Part shown: piece after piece, positions 26,536 through 34,004 of the stretch
How positions within the stretch are numbered: the stretch's first letter is position 1
How the letters are laid out: each line of letters opens with the position of its first letter
Origin: MFD01275-c22 sp963705885
Lineage (GTDB): Bacteria > Actinomycetota > Actinomycetes > JACCUZ01
Direction: 5' to 3'
DNA: 64,000 nt
NCBI GenBank assembly: GCA_963705885.1
Contig: OY970120.1
Coordinates: forward strand, 3,534,001-3,598,000
Position numbers and translations under genes: made by a program
The notes under the pieces: model-generated
What the model was told of the DNA's origin: nothing
The model's database searches: none
The model's input: only the letters and a program-made list of their open reading frames with translations

Positions 26536-26544
26536 GGTCAGGCG
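26529..26544. terminator. Shared palindromic terminator, bsaP / pilT
   Basis: CGCCTGA (26529-26535) and TCAGGCG (26538-26544) are perfect seven-base arms around GG. The bsaP stop (26533-26535) and the pilT stop (26538-26540) both lie in the arms. Confidence 0.55.
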
Positions 26545-27632
26545 ACCAGCCCGAGGCGGCGCAGCTCGACGGTGAGGTCGTGCGGGTTCGTCGAGGCGGC
26601 CATCGCACCCTCGAGGGTGATGACCCCGTCGCGGATGAGGGCCACGAGGTGCTGGTCGAAGGTCTGCATGCCGTAGTAGGCGCCTTCCTTGATCAGCTCG
26701 CCGATGGTGGCGGTCTTGTCGGGGTCGGCGATCGCGTCGGCGATGCGGCCGGTGGCGACGCAGATCTCCATGGCGACGCACCGGCCCTGGCCGTCGGCAC
26801 GGGGCACCAGACGCTGGCAGATGATGCCGCGCAGCGCGCCGGCCAGCGACAGCCGGACCTGCTTCTGCTCGTGCGGCGGGAAGAAGTCGATGACGCGGGT
26901 GATGGTCTCCGCGGCGTCGGTGGTGTGCAGCGTCGACATGACGAAGTGGCCGGTCTCGGACGCGGCCAGGGCGGCCTTCACCGTCTCGTGGTCGCGCATC
27001 TCGCCGACGAGGATGACGTCGGGGTCCTGGCGCATGGCGGCGCGCAGCGCCACGGCGAAGTCGGCGGTGTCGAGCCGCACCTCGCGCTGGTTGATCATCG
27101 AGAGCTTGTCGAAGTGCAGGACCTCGATCGGGTCCTCGATCGTGACGACGTGGACCTCGCGGTTGTTGTTGACGTGGTCGATCATGCCGGCCAGCGTCGT
27201 CGTCTTGCCGGAGCCGGTCGGTCCGGTGACGAGCACGAGGCCGCGCGGCTCCATCGCGAGAGCGCTCAGCACGGGCGGCAGGCCGAGGTCGTCGAGCGGG
27301 ATGGCGCCCACGCTCACCCGGCGGAAGACCATGCCGGCCGACCCGCGGGAGCGGAACGCGTTCACCCGGAAGCGGCCGAGCCCGGGAACGGAGTAGGCGA
27401 AGTCGGCCTCGTTGCTGCGCGAGAACTCCTCGACGAGGTCGTCGCGCAGCACCTCGCTGACCATGTGCTCGGTGTCGGTGGGCGTGAGGTTCGGCGCCTG
27501 CAGCTTGCGCAGGCGGCCGTCGATGCGCACCCGCGGTGGCGACCCCACCTTGATGTGCAGGTCCGACCCGCCGACCTCACTGAGGGCCCGCAGGAAGGGC
27601 ACGACAGACTGGGGCTGCTCCGATCCGCTCAC
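26538..27632 (-). CDS. pilT: PilT-type twitching ATPase
   Basis: A 364-residue type IV pilus retraction-type ATPase. Blocks in order: VGGSDLHIKVGSPPRVRIDG, Walker A GPTGSGKTTTLAGMIDHVN, Asp box VTIEDPIEVLH, Walker B DPDVILVGEMRD, the His box STLHTTDAAETITRVIDFFP and the C-terminal YYGMQTFDQHL. Length is that of canonical PilT. No pilin, PilB, PilC or assembly gene is in the window, so its partners must be elsewhere. The GTG at 27632 gives the usual N-terminus, but it lacks a good ribosome site and start choice is uncertain. Confidence 0.9.
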   Translation of the reverse strand: MSGSEQPQSVVPFLRALSEVGGSDLHIKVGSPPRVRIDGRLRKLQAPNLTPTDTEHMVSEVLRDDLVEEFSRSNEADFAYSVPGLGRFRVNAFRSRGSAGMVFRRVSVGAIPLDDLGLPPVLSALAMEPRGLVLVTGPTGSGKTTTLAGMIDHVNNNREVHVVTIEDPIEVLHFDKLSMINQREVRLDTADFAVALRAAMRQDPDVILVGEMRDHETVKAALAASETGHFVMSTLHTTDAAETITRVIDFFPPHEQKQVRLSLAGALRGIICQRLVPRADGQGRCVAMEICVATGRIADAIADPDKTATIGELIKEGAYYGMQTFDQHLVALIRDGVITLEGAMAASTNPHDLTVELRRLGLVA

Positions 27633-27699
27633 GACAGAGGTTTCGGGCGACCGGGAGCACACCTTGAGGGCGGATTCGTCCCCCGCGGGGTCCGGTGGC

Positions 27700-27912
27700 T
27701 CAGTCGAGGACCGCGATGACGTCGCCCTCCTGGACGACGTCGCCCTCGGCAACGTGGAGGGCGGCCACCGTGCCGTCACTCTCCGCGAGCACGGGGATCT
27801 CCATCTTCATGGACTCGAGGATGACGAGCGTGTCACCGTCGGCGACCGAGTCACCCTGGGTGACGAGGACCTTCCAGACGTTCGCCACCATCTCCGCACG
27901 GATCTCAGCCAC
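27700..27912 (-). CDS. Short biotin carboxyl carrier protein (TB7.3-type)
   Basis: A 70-residue protein that is only a biotinyl domain. The biotin attachment lysine is in LESMKMEIPV, flanked by the usual VLVTQGDSVADGDTLVI and DGTVAALHVAEGDVVQEGD. Size and sequence resemble the mycobacterial biotinylated protein TB7.3. The GTG at 27912 gives MAEIRAE, matching that family; an ATG three codons earlier is possible. It is directly downstream of a biotin carboxylase gene (46 bases), so the two probably provide carboxybiotin for an acyl-CoA carboxylase; the carboxyltransferase subunit is not here. Confidence 0.88.
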   Translation of the reverse strand: MAEIRAEMVANVWKVLVTQGDSVADGDTLVILESMKMEIPVLAESDGTVAALHVAEGDVVQEGDVIAVLD

Positions 27913-27957
27913 GGGGAGCATCCAACCACACGGTCGGGCCGGCGCCGGGCCGCCGTG

Positions 27958-29298
27958 TCAGCCGCGCATCCGCGCGACCAGGCCCGTGTCGTAGTCGCCG
28001 GACACGAACTCCGGGTTGGCCAGCAGCTCGGTGAAGAACGCCAGGTTGCACTTGGGGCCCTCGACCCGGAAGCCGGCGACCGCCGCACGGGCGCGGTCCA
28101 GGGCCTGAGCCCGGTCGGCGCCGTGGACGACCAGCTTGGCCATCAGCGAGTCGTAGTGCGGTGTCACGGTGTTGCCCGCCCGGTAGCCCGCGTCGACCCG
28201 CACACCGTCGCCCGAGGGCTCCTCCCACACCGAGACCGCCCCCGGGCCCGGGAAGAACCGCGTGGGGTCCTCGGCGTTCACCCGCATCTCGACGGCATGA
28301 CCGGTCGGCCGCAGGTCGTCGGGGTCGAAGCTGACGGGGGCGCCGGCGGCCACGAGCAGCTGCTGCTCCACGAGGTCGACGCCGTAGACCATCTCGGTCA
28401 CCGGGTGCTCGACCTGCAGGCGGGTGTTCATCTCGAGGAAGACGAACTCGCCGGTCGAGGTGTCGAGCAGGCACTCCACCGTGCCGGCATTGCGGTAGCC
28501 GACCGCCTCGCCGGCCCGGACCGCCGCCGCGATCATGCGCTCGCGCAGAGCCGGTCCCACGGCCGGCGAGGGTGACTCCTCGACGAGCTTCTGGTTGCGC
28601 CGCTGCACCGAGCAGTCCCGCTCGCCCAGGGCGACGACCCGGCCGTCGGCCAGTCCGAGGATCTGCACCTCGACGTGCCGCACGCGGGGGAAGAACCGCT
28701 CGAGGAGGACGGCCGGGTCCCCGAACGTACGGTCGGCGAAGCCCTGCACGCGCTCGAACTGCTCCCGCAGCGCCCCCGCGTCCTCGGCCACGGCCATGCC
28801 CATGCCGCCGCCGCCGGCGGAGGCCTTCACCATGAGGGGGTAGCCGATCTCCTCGCCCGCCCGCAGCGCCTGGTCGAGGTCCTTCACCGGGCTCTGCGTG
28901 CCCCGCGAGACGGGGACGCCGGCCTCGGCGACCAGGTTGCGCGCGCGGATCTTGTCGCCCATCTGCCGGATGGCGTCCGCGGACGGTCCCACCCAGACCA
29001 TGCCCGCCTGCTCCACCCGGGTGGGGAACGCCGGGTCCTCGGCCAGGAACCCGTAGCCCGGGTGCACGGCCTGCGCTCCGGTCTGCCGCGCGGCCTCGAT
29101 GACGGCGTCCACGTCGCGGTAGCTCTGCGCCGGGGCCGCCGGGCCGATGTGCACGGCCTCGTCCGCCTCCGCCACGAACGGCAGGTCGGCATCGGCGTCG
29201 GAGTAGACCGCCACGGCCCGCATGTCCATCCGCTGGACGGTGCGGATGATGCGCCGGGCGATCTCGCCCCGGTTCGCCACGAGAACGCTCTCGAACAC
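27958..29298 (-). CDS. accC: Biotin carboxylase subunit of an acyl-CoA carboxylase
   Basis: A 446-residue ATP-grasp biotin carboxylase: VLVANRGEIARRIIRTVQRM at the N-terminus, AVHPGYGFLAEDPAF, the glycine-rich loop KASAGGGGMGMAVAED, VEVQILGLADGRVVALGERD and EMNTRLQVEHPVTEMVYGVD. It carboxylates the biotin of a carrier protein using ATP and bicarbonate. It ends without the C-terminal biotinyl domain found in most actinobacterial AccA proteins; the separate carrier gene downstream supplies it. GTG start at 29298. Divergent from the DUF5317 gene, 50 bases away. Confidence 0.92.
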   Translation of the reverse strand: MFESVLVANRGEIARRIIRTVQRMDMRAVAVYSDADADLPFVAEADEAVHIGPAAPAQSYRDVDAVIEAARQTGAQAVHPGYGFLAEDPAFPTRVEQAGMVWVGPSADAIRQMGDKIRARNLVAEAGVPVSRGTQSPVKDLDQALRAGEEIGYPLMVKASAGGGGMGMAVAEDAGALREQFERVQGFADRTFGDPAVLLERFFPRVRHVEVQILGLADGRVVALGERDCSVQRRNQKLVEESPSPAVGPALRERMIAAAVRAGEAVGYRNAGTVECLLDTSTGEFVFLEMNTRLQVEHPVTEMVYGVDLVEQQLLVAAGAPVSFDPDDLRPTGHAVEMRVNAEDPTRFFPGPGAVSVWEEPSGDGVRVDAGYRAGNTVTPHYDSLMAKLVVHGADRAQALDRARAAVAGFRVEGPKCNLAFFTELLANPEFVSGDYDTGLVARMRG

Positions 29299-29348
29299 GA
29301 CGGTTGGCCTCCACGGTCTGACGCTGACGGCACGCGAGACTAACGGGC

Positions 29349-29936
29349 GTGGTCCTGGTCCTCCTCGTCGCCGCCCTCGGCCTGCTCGCGGCGACCCTCA
29401 TCGGCGGCGCGCGGCTGGCCTCGGTCCGGCTGCGCGCGGTGCGCCTGCTGGTGGCCGCAGCCGTCGTGCAGGTCACGACGTCGGCGCTCGTGCCCGAGTC
29501 GGGAGCGGCGCGGCTGACGGCGCTCGTCCTCACCACGGCGCTGGTGGGGCTCTTCGTCGTCGGCAACCGCCGGGTGGCCGGGACGCCGCTGATCGGGGCC
29601 GGGCTGCTGCTCAACGTGCTGGTCGTGGCCGCCAACGGCGCCATGCCCGTGTCGCTGGCTGCGGCCTCGGACGCAGGGCTGTCCCGGGCCGACCTCGGGC
29701 TGACGCGGGACGCGATGCGCGAGCCCGTCGACGACGACACGCTGCTGCCGCTGCTCGGCGACGTGGTTCCCGTCACGCTGCCGTGGCGGCCGCAGGTGGT
29801 CAGCCCCGGGGACGTGCTCGTGGCGGCAGGCGTCGGCCTGCTGCTGGTGTCCTCGGGCGGGCGTCAGGGGCCGAGGCGGGAGACCCGGTCGACCGCCTTG
29901 GACAGGGAGTCGACCACTGTGGGGTCGTACTCGTAG
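29349..29936 (+). CDS. DUF5317 family membrane protein
   Basis: A 195-residue membrane protein with about five hydrophobic segments (MVLVLLVAALGLLAATLIGG, LVAAAVVQVTTSALV, ALVLTTALVGLFVVGN, IGAGLLLNVLVVAANGAMPV, VLVAAGVGLLLVSS). The NGAMPV block after the fourth helix is the hallmark of DUF5317. In other bacteria the family is often encoded beside HD-GYP proteins, and here two HD-domain membrane proteins follow on the opposite strand. The last 73 bases overlap the degenerate HD gene tail to tail. Function unknown. GTG start at 29349. Confidence 0.75.
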   Translation: MVLVLLVAALGLLAATLIGGARLASVRLRAVRLLVAAAVVQVTTSALVPESGAARLTALVLTTALVGLFVVGNRRVAGTPLIGAGLLLNVLVVAANGAMPVSLAAASDAGLSRADLGLTRDAMREPVDDDTLLPLLGDVVPVTLPWRPQVVSPGDVLVAAGVGLLLVSSGGRQGPRRETRSTALDRESTTVGSYS

Positions 29937-31150
29937 GCCATGCCGAGCCGCAGCCGCTCGAGCGCCTCGAGCCGGCGTCCGGTCTCCGTGGACTCGCCCA
30001 CGAGGTCGTCGTAGGCGTTGACCGCCTTGATGATGCGGCTCGCGAGCGGCACCTCGGCGCGGTCGATCTGGTGCGCGCGACGGTAGGGCTCGGCCTGCTG
30101 GTCGACGATGGTCGCGACCTGGTCGAGCACGCCGGTCTGCCGGATCACGTCGGCGCCCAGGCCGGCGATGCGCCGCTGGTCGCCCGGGGCGGCGACGACC
30201 GTCGCGCCGCCGGGGATCGGCTCGGCGAGCGAGAGCTGCCCGATGTCGTGCATGAGCGCGGCGTACTCGAGGTCGCGCAGGTCGGCGTCGCTCATGCCGA
30301 GCTCGCGACCGACGGCGACGGCCAGCACGCTGACCCGTCGGGAGTGCCCGGCCTCGGTGTAGCCGCCGAGCTCGGTGACCCGGGAGAGCGCCCGGATGGT
30401 CTGCAGCGACGTCTGACGGATCGCGGCGTAGCGGCGGAACGCGAACTGCGTCAGCAGCAGCGGCACCACGAACACCGGGAGCGCCCAGACGCCCATGATG
30501 CTCGCCGCGAGAGCGATCAGGGCTCCCGTCGTGCCGATCGCGGAGCCGATGCCCGCCTGCACCTGCAGCTCGTTGCGCAGCACGGCCCGGAAGGGCGCTC
30601 CCGCGGCGCCGGCCTGCACCGCCGCGGCGAGGACCGCGTCCACGGCCAGCGTGGCGAGCACGAAGCAGACCATGACCAGCGCGAGCGCGGCACCGCGCAG
30701 GTCTCCGACGAACTCGGCGAGGTCCGTCCCCCGGAACAGCAGTGCCGCGAAGCCGACGGCGAGCAGCCGCCGGGCCATCGACTCGAGTGAGGGTGCCCGG
30801 CCGCCCACGACGTGCGGCGCGACGCCGATGAGCATCGCCACCACCGTGACCGACACGACCTGGAGCGCTCCGTGGTCGACGTCCTCCCCCGGCCAGCGCA
30901 GCAGCAAGGCGTAGGCGAGGGCACCGGCCGTGGAGATCGGCGCGGCGTCGCGCCCTCCGGGCAGGGTGATCCGCACCAGCTCACCGAGTGCGATGAACGC
31001 CGCGAACGCGGCCGCGATCTGCACGTCGACGAAGCCGCCGGGCGACGCCGTGACCATGACGGCGACGAGCGCGAGCAGGCAGCCCGACGCCACGACCACC
31101 ACGGTCCCGGTCGTCCCCGGGTCGTCGAACCGGAGTCGCGGACGAGTCAC
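29864..31150 (-). CDS. Membrane protein with degenerate HD-GYP-like domain
   Basis: A 428-residue protein. Residues 1-230 hold about eight membrane helices in a layout like that of the upstream HD-GYP protein. The cytoplasmic part begins IRALSRVTELGGYTEAGHSR and keeps the first HD motif (ALMHDIGQLSL), but the later motifs are lost: the region that should carry HHE and GYP reads TIVDQQAEPYRRAHQIDRAE. It therefore probably lacks phosphodiesterase activity and could be a regulatory partner of the upstream protein. The GTG at 31150 overlaps the stop of that gene (GTGA), so both are made from one transcript. Confidence 0.82.
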   Translation of the reverse strand: MTRPRLRFDDPGTTGTVVVVASGCLLALVAVMVTASPGGFVDVQIAAAFAAFIALGELVRITLPGGRDAAPISTAGALAYALLLRWPGEDVDHGALQVVSVTVVAMLIGVAPHVVGGRAPSLESMARRLLAVGFAALLFRGTDLAEFVGDLRGAALALVMVCFVLATLAVDAVLAAAVQAGAAGAPFRAVLRNELQVQAGIGSAIGTTGALIALAASIMGVWALPVFVVPLLLTQFAFRRYAAIRQTSLQTIRALSRVTELGGYTEAGHSRRVSVLAVAVGRELGMSDADLRDLEYAALMHDIGQLSLAEPIPGGATVVAAPGDQRRIAGLGADVIRQTGVLDQVATIVDQQAEPYRRAHQIDRAEVPLASRIIKAVNAYDDLVGESTETGRRLEALERLRLGMAYEYDPTVVDSLSKAVDRVSRLGP

Positions 31151-32514
31151 ACCGAGCTCCCCCGGGCGATGGAGTCGGCGTGCGTCGGGTCGTCGTGGTC
31201 GAAGGTCTGCACCTGCTCCTCGAGGCCCTCGTCGGCGGGCGGGTCGAACACCGGCGTCACCTCCGGGGACCAGCCCTGCGTCTCGACGGCCTCGATCATC
31301 GCCTCGACGAAGGCGGGGTCGAACTGGGTGCCCGCGCAGCGCCGCAGCTCGACGATGGCCTCCTCGACAGTGCGGGCCCCGCGGTAGGAGCGCGTGGTGG
31401 TCATCGAGTCGAACGCGTCGGCCACGGCGATCACCCGGGCGAACTCCGGGATGTCCGTGCCCGAGAGCCCCATCGGGTAGCCCATGCCGTCGATGCGCTC
31501 GTGGTGGTGCATGATCCCGGCCATCGCCTCGTCGAGGAACTCGATCTCGCGCACGATCTCGTGGCCCTGCATGGGGTGTCGCTGGATCGCCGCGAACTCG
31601 CCCTCGGTGAGCCGGCCGCTCTTCTGCAGGACCCGTGTCGGGACCCCGAGCTTGCCGACGTCGTGCAGCATCCCGGCGTAGCGCAGCGAGGAGACCCGGT
31701 CCTCGCGCATCCCGATGACGCGCGCGATGAGGACCGAGCCCGCCGACACCCGCTCGCTGTGGCCGCGCGTGTAGAGGTCCTTCGTCTCGACGGCCGCCAT
31801 GAGCGCGCGCACCGTCCGGTCGTAGGCCTGCTGCTCCTCGGCGTACTGGGCGTACGCCCATCGCGCGACGAAGAGCGGCACCAGGAGGAGCAGGGCAGAT
31901 GCCGGCCCGATCGCCGCACCGTCCTTGTCCCAGAGGACTGCGAGGAGGAGCCCGAACAGTCCGTAGCCGACATAGCCGGGCAACGACTTCACCATCGTGC
32001 CCTGCACGATGATCCGGAAAGGTAGGCCCTGAGCGAGGTGGACGATGACGGCCACGAGGAAGCCGTTCACGGTGCAGTGAGCCGCCAAGGCAGCGACGAA
32101 CGGCACGAGCAGCCAGGGAAAGCTGTCACTGCGGATCGCTTCACCGCCGAGGACGGTGTAGACGAGCGAAGCCGCGCCGGCTGCCAGCACCAGCTGCGCC
32201 GCATTGAAGACGCGCTTCACGACAGGCGACCTGTAGGCGACCAGTGCCCCACTGCACGCCAGGATGACAGCGCCGTAGGAGCCGATCAGTGGGAGCGCCG
32301 CCAGGGCGCTGATGGACCCGAGCGCGATCATGGCCGAGTCCTGTGACCCGCGTGCCCCGATCGAGTCGCTCACGACATACAGAGCAGCGAGCAGCAGCAG
32401 GTCCGTCCAGCTGAACGTGTCTCTTCCCAGCCAGACCGACACCACGACCAGAGGAATCGCAGCCGCGATCAGCAGCGCGATGAAGACGCGCGCTCTGATC
32501 GGCAACGGGGACAC
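31147..32514 (-). CDS. Multi-pass membrane HD-GYP phosphodiesterase
   Basis: A 455-residue protein. About eight hydrophobic segments in residues 8-225 form a membrane sensor; the cytoplasmic domain is a complete HD-GYP: YTRGHSERVSAGSVLI, His284-Asp285 in GMLHDVGKLGVP, RHPMQGHEI, and HHHERIDGMGYP at 336-347, with DAFDSMTTTRSYR behind. Such domains hydrolyse cyclic di-GMP or related cyclic dinucleotides using a metal centre. GTG start at 32514 with GGAG six bases upstream. The sensor half is visibly less GC-rich than the catalytic half. A 20-codon peptide gene lies 71 bases upstream and a degenerate HD protein overlaps its 3' end. Confidence 0.9.
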   Translation of the reverse strand: MSPLPIRARVFIALLIAAAIPLVVVSVWLGRDTFSWTDLLLLAALYVVSDSIGARGSQDSAMIALGSISALAALPLIGSYGAVILACSGALVAYRSPVVKRVFNAAQLVLAAGAASLVYTVLGGEAIRSDSFPWLLVPFVAALAAHCTVNGFLVAVIVHLAQGLPFRIIVQGTMVKSLPGYVGYGLFGLLLAVLWDKDGAAIGPASALLLLVPLFVARWAYAQYAEEQQAYDRTVRALMAAVETKDLYTRGHSERVSAGSVLIARVIGMREDRVSSLRYAGMLHDVGKLGVPTRVLQKSGRLTEGEFAAIQRHPMQGHEIVREIEFLDEAMAGIMHHHERIDGMGYPMGLSGTDIPEFARVIAVADAFDSMTTTRSYRGARTVEEAIVELRRCAGTQFDPAFVEAMIEAVETQGWSPEVTPVFDPPADEGLEEQVQTFDHDDPTHADSIARGSSV

Positions 32515-32585
32515 GCCGCTCCTTCAGGTCGATGAACCACAGAGAGAATGACGGGGACCGGCAGCGCAGGGGTGCTGCGGAAACT

Positions 32586-32648
32586 TCACCACCGCCAGTT
32601 GGCGCCGGACTGAAGGAACTGCTCGACAGCGGACACGATCTTCTTCAT
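32586..32648 (-). CDS. Candidate 20-residue peptide upstream of the HD-GYP gene
   Basis: MKKIVSAVEQFLQSGANWRW, 20 residues, starting at an ATG 10 bases after GGGG (AAAGGGGATGAGAGTCA). Lysines at 2-3 and a following amphipathic helix-forming stretch, then an aromatic, cationic tail NWRW. It is the first gene upstream of the membrane HD-GYP gene on the same strand, 71 bases away. I know no family for it. A secreted or membrane-active signal peptide sensed by the HD-GYP protein is the obvious hypothesis; a leader peptide for attenuation is the alternative, since a hairpin lies at 32677-32703. Coding status is unproven because the open frame is so short. Confidence 0.45.
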   Translation of the reverse strand: MKKIVSAVEQFLQSGANWRW

Positions 32649-33293
32649 TGACTCTCATCCCCTTTCGGATTCAAGTCACGGGCACCGCTGCTTACAGCCC
32701 GTGCAAGATCCGCTCCGCTGGGACGATCGGTGGTGCAGGCGAAGAAAATGCTGCTGTTGATCGACACATCGATGTGCTGCCGATCCCGATCACGCTCTCT
32801 GCAGTTGTCAAGCTCCCCGCACTCGTGCGGCCCCCTGTTGGCACGGGAGAGCCGGGGTCCTCCTGCGGAGACACCTCGGCTCAATCGCACTGCAAAGTGA
32901 AGGGGGCGGGTAAACCTCACGTCAAGGCTTTCGCCGATTTGGGTCTACTTGCCCCCCAGAGATCGTCCATAAGAACTAGTACGTCCTGACGAGCCCGAAT
33001 CGGTGTACCTGCGACGCCAACGCGGTGCAACCACCCGTTTCGTCCGTCTACCGCACCGGCCCTACCGTAATCTCCGCCCACAGTTCGACGCAGGACAGAC
33101 CCGAGGGAGCGGCGCCAGATGGGGACCTGTCCCGACGACCCGGTCGCCTGCGACACGCCGGGGCCGGCCTCGCGGCCTGCGAGAGCCGCAGCGAGCAGGC
33201 TGGAGCGGCGGAGCCGGCTCCCGTCCTCGGCCGGTCCCGCGCCCGCCCGGCCCGCCCGTCCCACGCACGACTAGCCCGAGGGGTCCCACGACG
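32649..33293. other. 645-base low-GC stretch without a convincing gene
   Basis: This is the largest gap in the window. G+C falls to about 53-55% in the 60 bases starting at 32641, 32881 and 32941, against 72% at 31201. It must hold the promoters for the leftward peptide/HD-GYP operon and for the rightward gene at 33294. A leftward TTGACA is present at 32806-32811 but with only a weak -10. CACTGCAAAGTG (near 32887) is a small hairpin with a GCAA loop. No tRNA or recognised riboswitch core was found. The right third (33119-33274) has an unlikely 51-codon open frame. Confidence 0.6.
32677..32703 (-). promoter_or_regulatory. Hairpin in the leader of the peptide gene
   Basis: CACGGGC (32677-32683) and GCCCGTG (32697-32703) are perfect seven-base arms around a 13-base loop, ending 29 bases before the peptide start codon. 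It could control translation or attenuation of the peptide/HD-GYP transcript. No U tract follows, so it is not a typical terminator. Confidence 0.4.
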
Positions 33294-33992
33294 ATGCCCA
33301 CCCTGCGCCTGCTGCCCGAGCTCGAGGACTCGCTGCGTCACATCCCCGGCGTGAAGGCGGCGAGCGTCGTGACGGGTCCCGACGCCGTGCCCACCGAGGT
33401 GCACGTGCTCGCGACGCCCGGCAAGGCCGCCAAGCAGGTGGTTCGTGACGTGCAGTCGCTGGCGCTCGCGCGCTACGACATCGAGATCGACCACCGCATC
33501 GTGTCGGTCGTGCAGATGGGCGACGACGAGGTGCGCACGGTGAGCACGGTCGACGGCACGCCCGCCGAGCCTGGCACCGGGGACGCGAAGGGTGGTGCCG
33601 ACAGCAGCGGCGAACCGGTCGTCCGGCCGGCCATCGCGGCCATCATGGTCCGCAGCGGCAACGGCGTGACCGAGGCGTCGGTCACCCTCGCGATCGGCGA
33701 CCAGCTCTTCGAGGGGGTCAGCGAGGGCCCTGCGGGCCACAGCCACCGGTCGCGGCTGGTCGCCGTCGCGACGCTCGACGCCGTCGACGAGCTGCTCGGC
33801 CAGCCGTGCGAGGTCGAGTCGGCCACCGTGGTCGCGACCGGTGCCCGCGAGGTGGCTCTCTCGGTGCTGACCGTGATGGTGCCCCGCACCGGCGAGCAGG
33901 TCCTGACGGGCTCCGCCGCCGTGCGGGGCGACGAGGCGGACGCCGTCGCCCGCTCCGTGCTCGCGGCGCTCAACCGGCAGCTGACCGGCTGA
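33294..33992 (+). CDS. Hypothetical two-domain protein
   Basis: A 232-residue soluble protein of unknown function. The N-terminal 75 residues (LPELEDSLRHIPGVKAASVV, then KAAKQVVRDVQSLALARYDI and HRIVSVVQM) look like a beta-alpha-beta module. A charged, Gly-rich linker follows. The C-terminal domain (VTEASVTLAIGDQLFEGVSE, GPAGHSHRSRLVAVATLDAV, ending AVARSVLAALNRQLTG) has alternating strands and helices that slightly recall the LeuA regulatory domain; I do not claim homology. No signal peptide or helices. ATG at 33294 with GAGGGG upstream. It is divergent from the peptide/HD-GYP operon. Confidence 0.7.
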   Translation: MPTLRLLPELEDSLRHIPGVKAASVVTGPDAVPTEVHVLATPGKAAKQVVRDVQSLALARYDIEIDHRIVSVVQMGDDEVRTVSTVDGTPAEPGTGDAKGGADSSGEPVVRPAIAAIMVRSGNGVTEASVTLAIGDQLFEGVSEGPAGHSHRSRLVAVATLDAVDELLGQPCEVESATVVATGAREVALSVLTVMVPRTGEQVLTGSAAVRGDEADAVARSVLAALNRQLTG

Positions 33993-34004
33993 GGACGGAG
34001 CAGG

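Noticed and set aside
32645..32920. 91-codon minus-strand frame upstream of the peptide gene
   Set aside because: Low-GC codon positions show no coding periodicity, no family resemblance, and it ends across the peptide start region.
32911..32940. WhiG/FliA-like promoter (TAAA then GCCGATTT) on the plus strand
   Set aside because: The spacer between TAAA and GCCGATTT is 18 bases instead of about 15, and no motility or sporulation gene follows.
33119..33274. 51-codon open frame MGTCPDDPVACDTP... ending just before the gene at 33294
   Set aside because: Composition (Ala, Arg, Pro, Ser only in the second half) is what a random GC-rich frame gives; no motif and weak start context.
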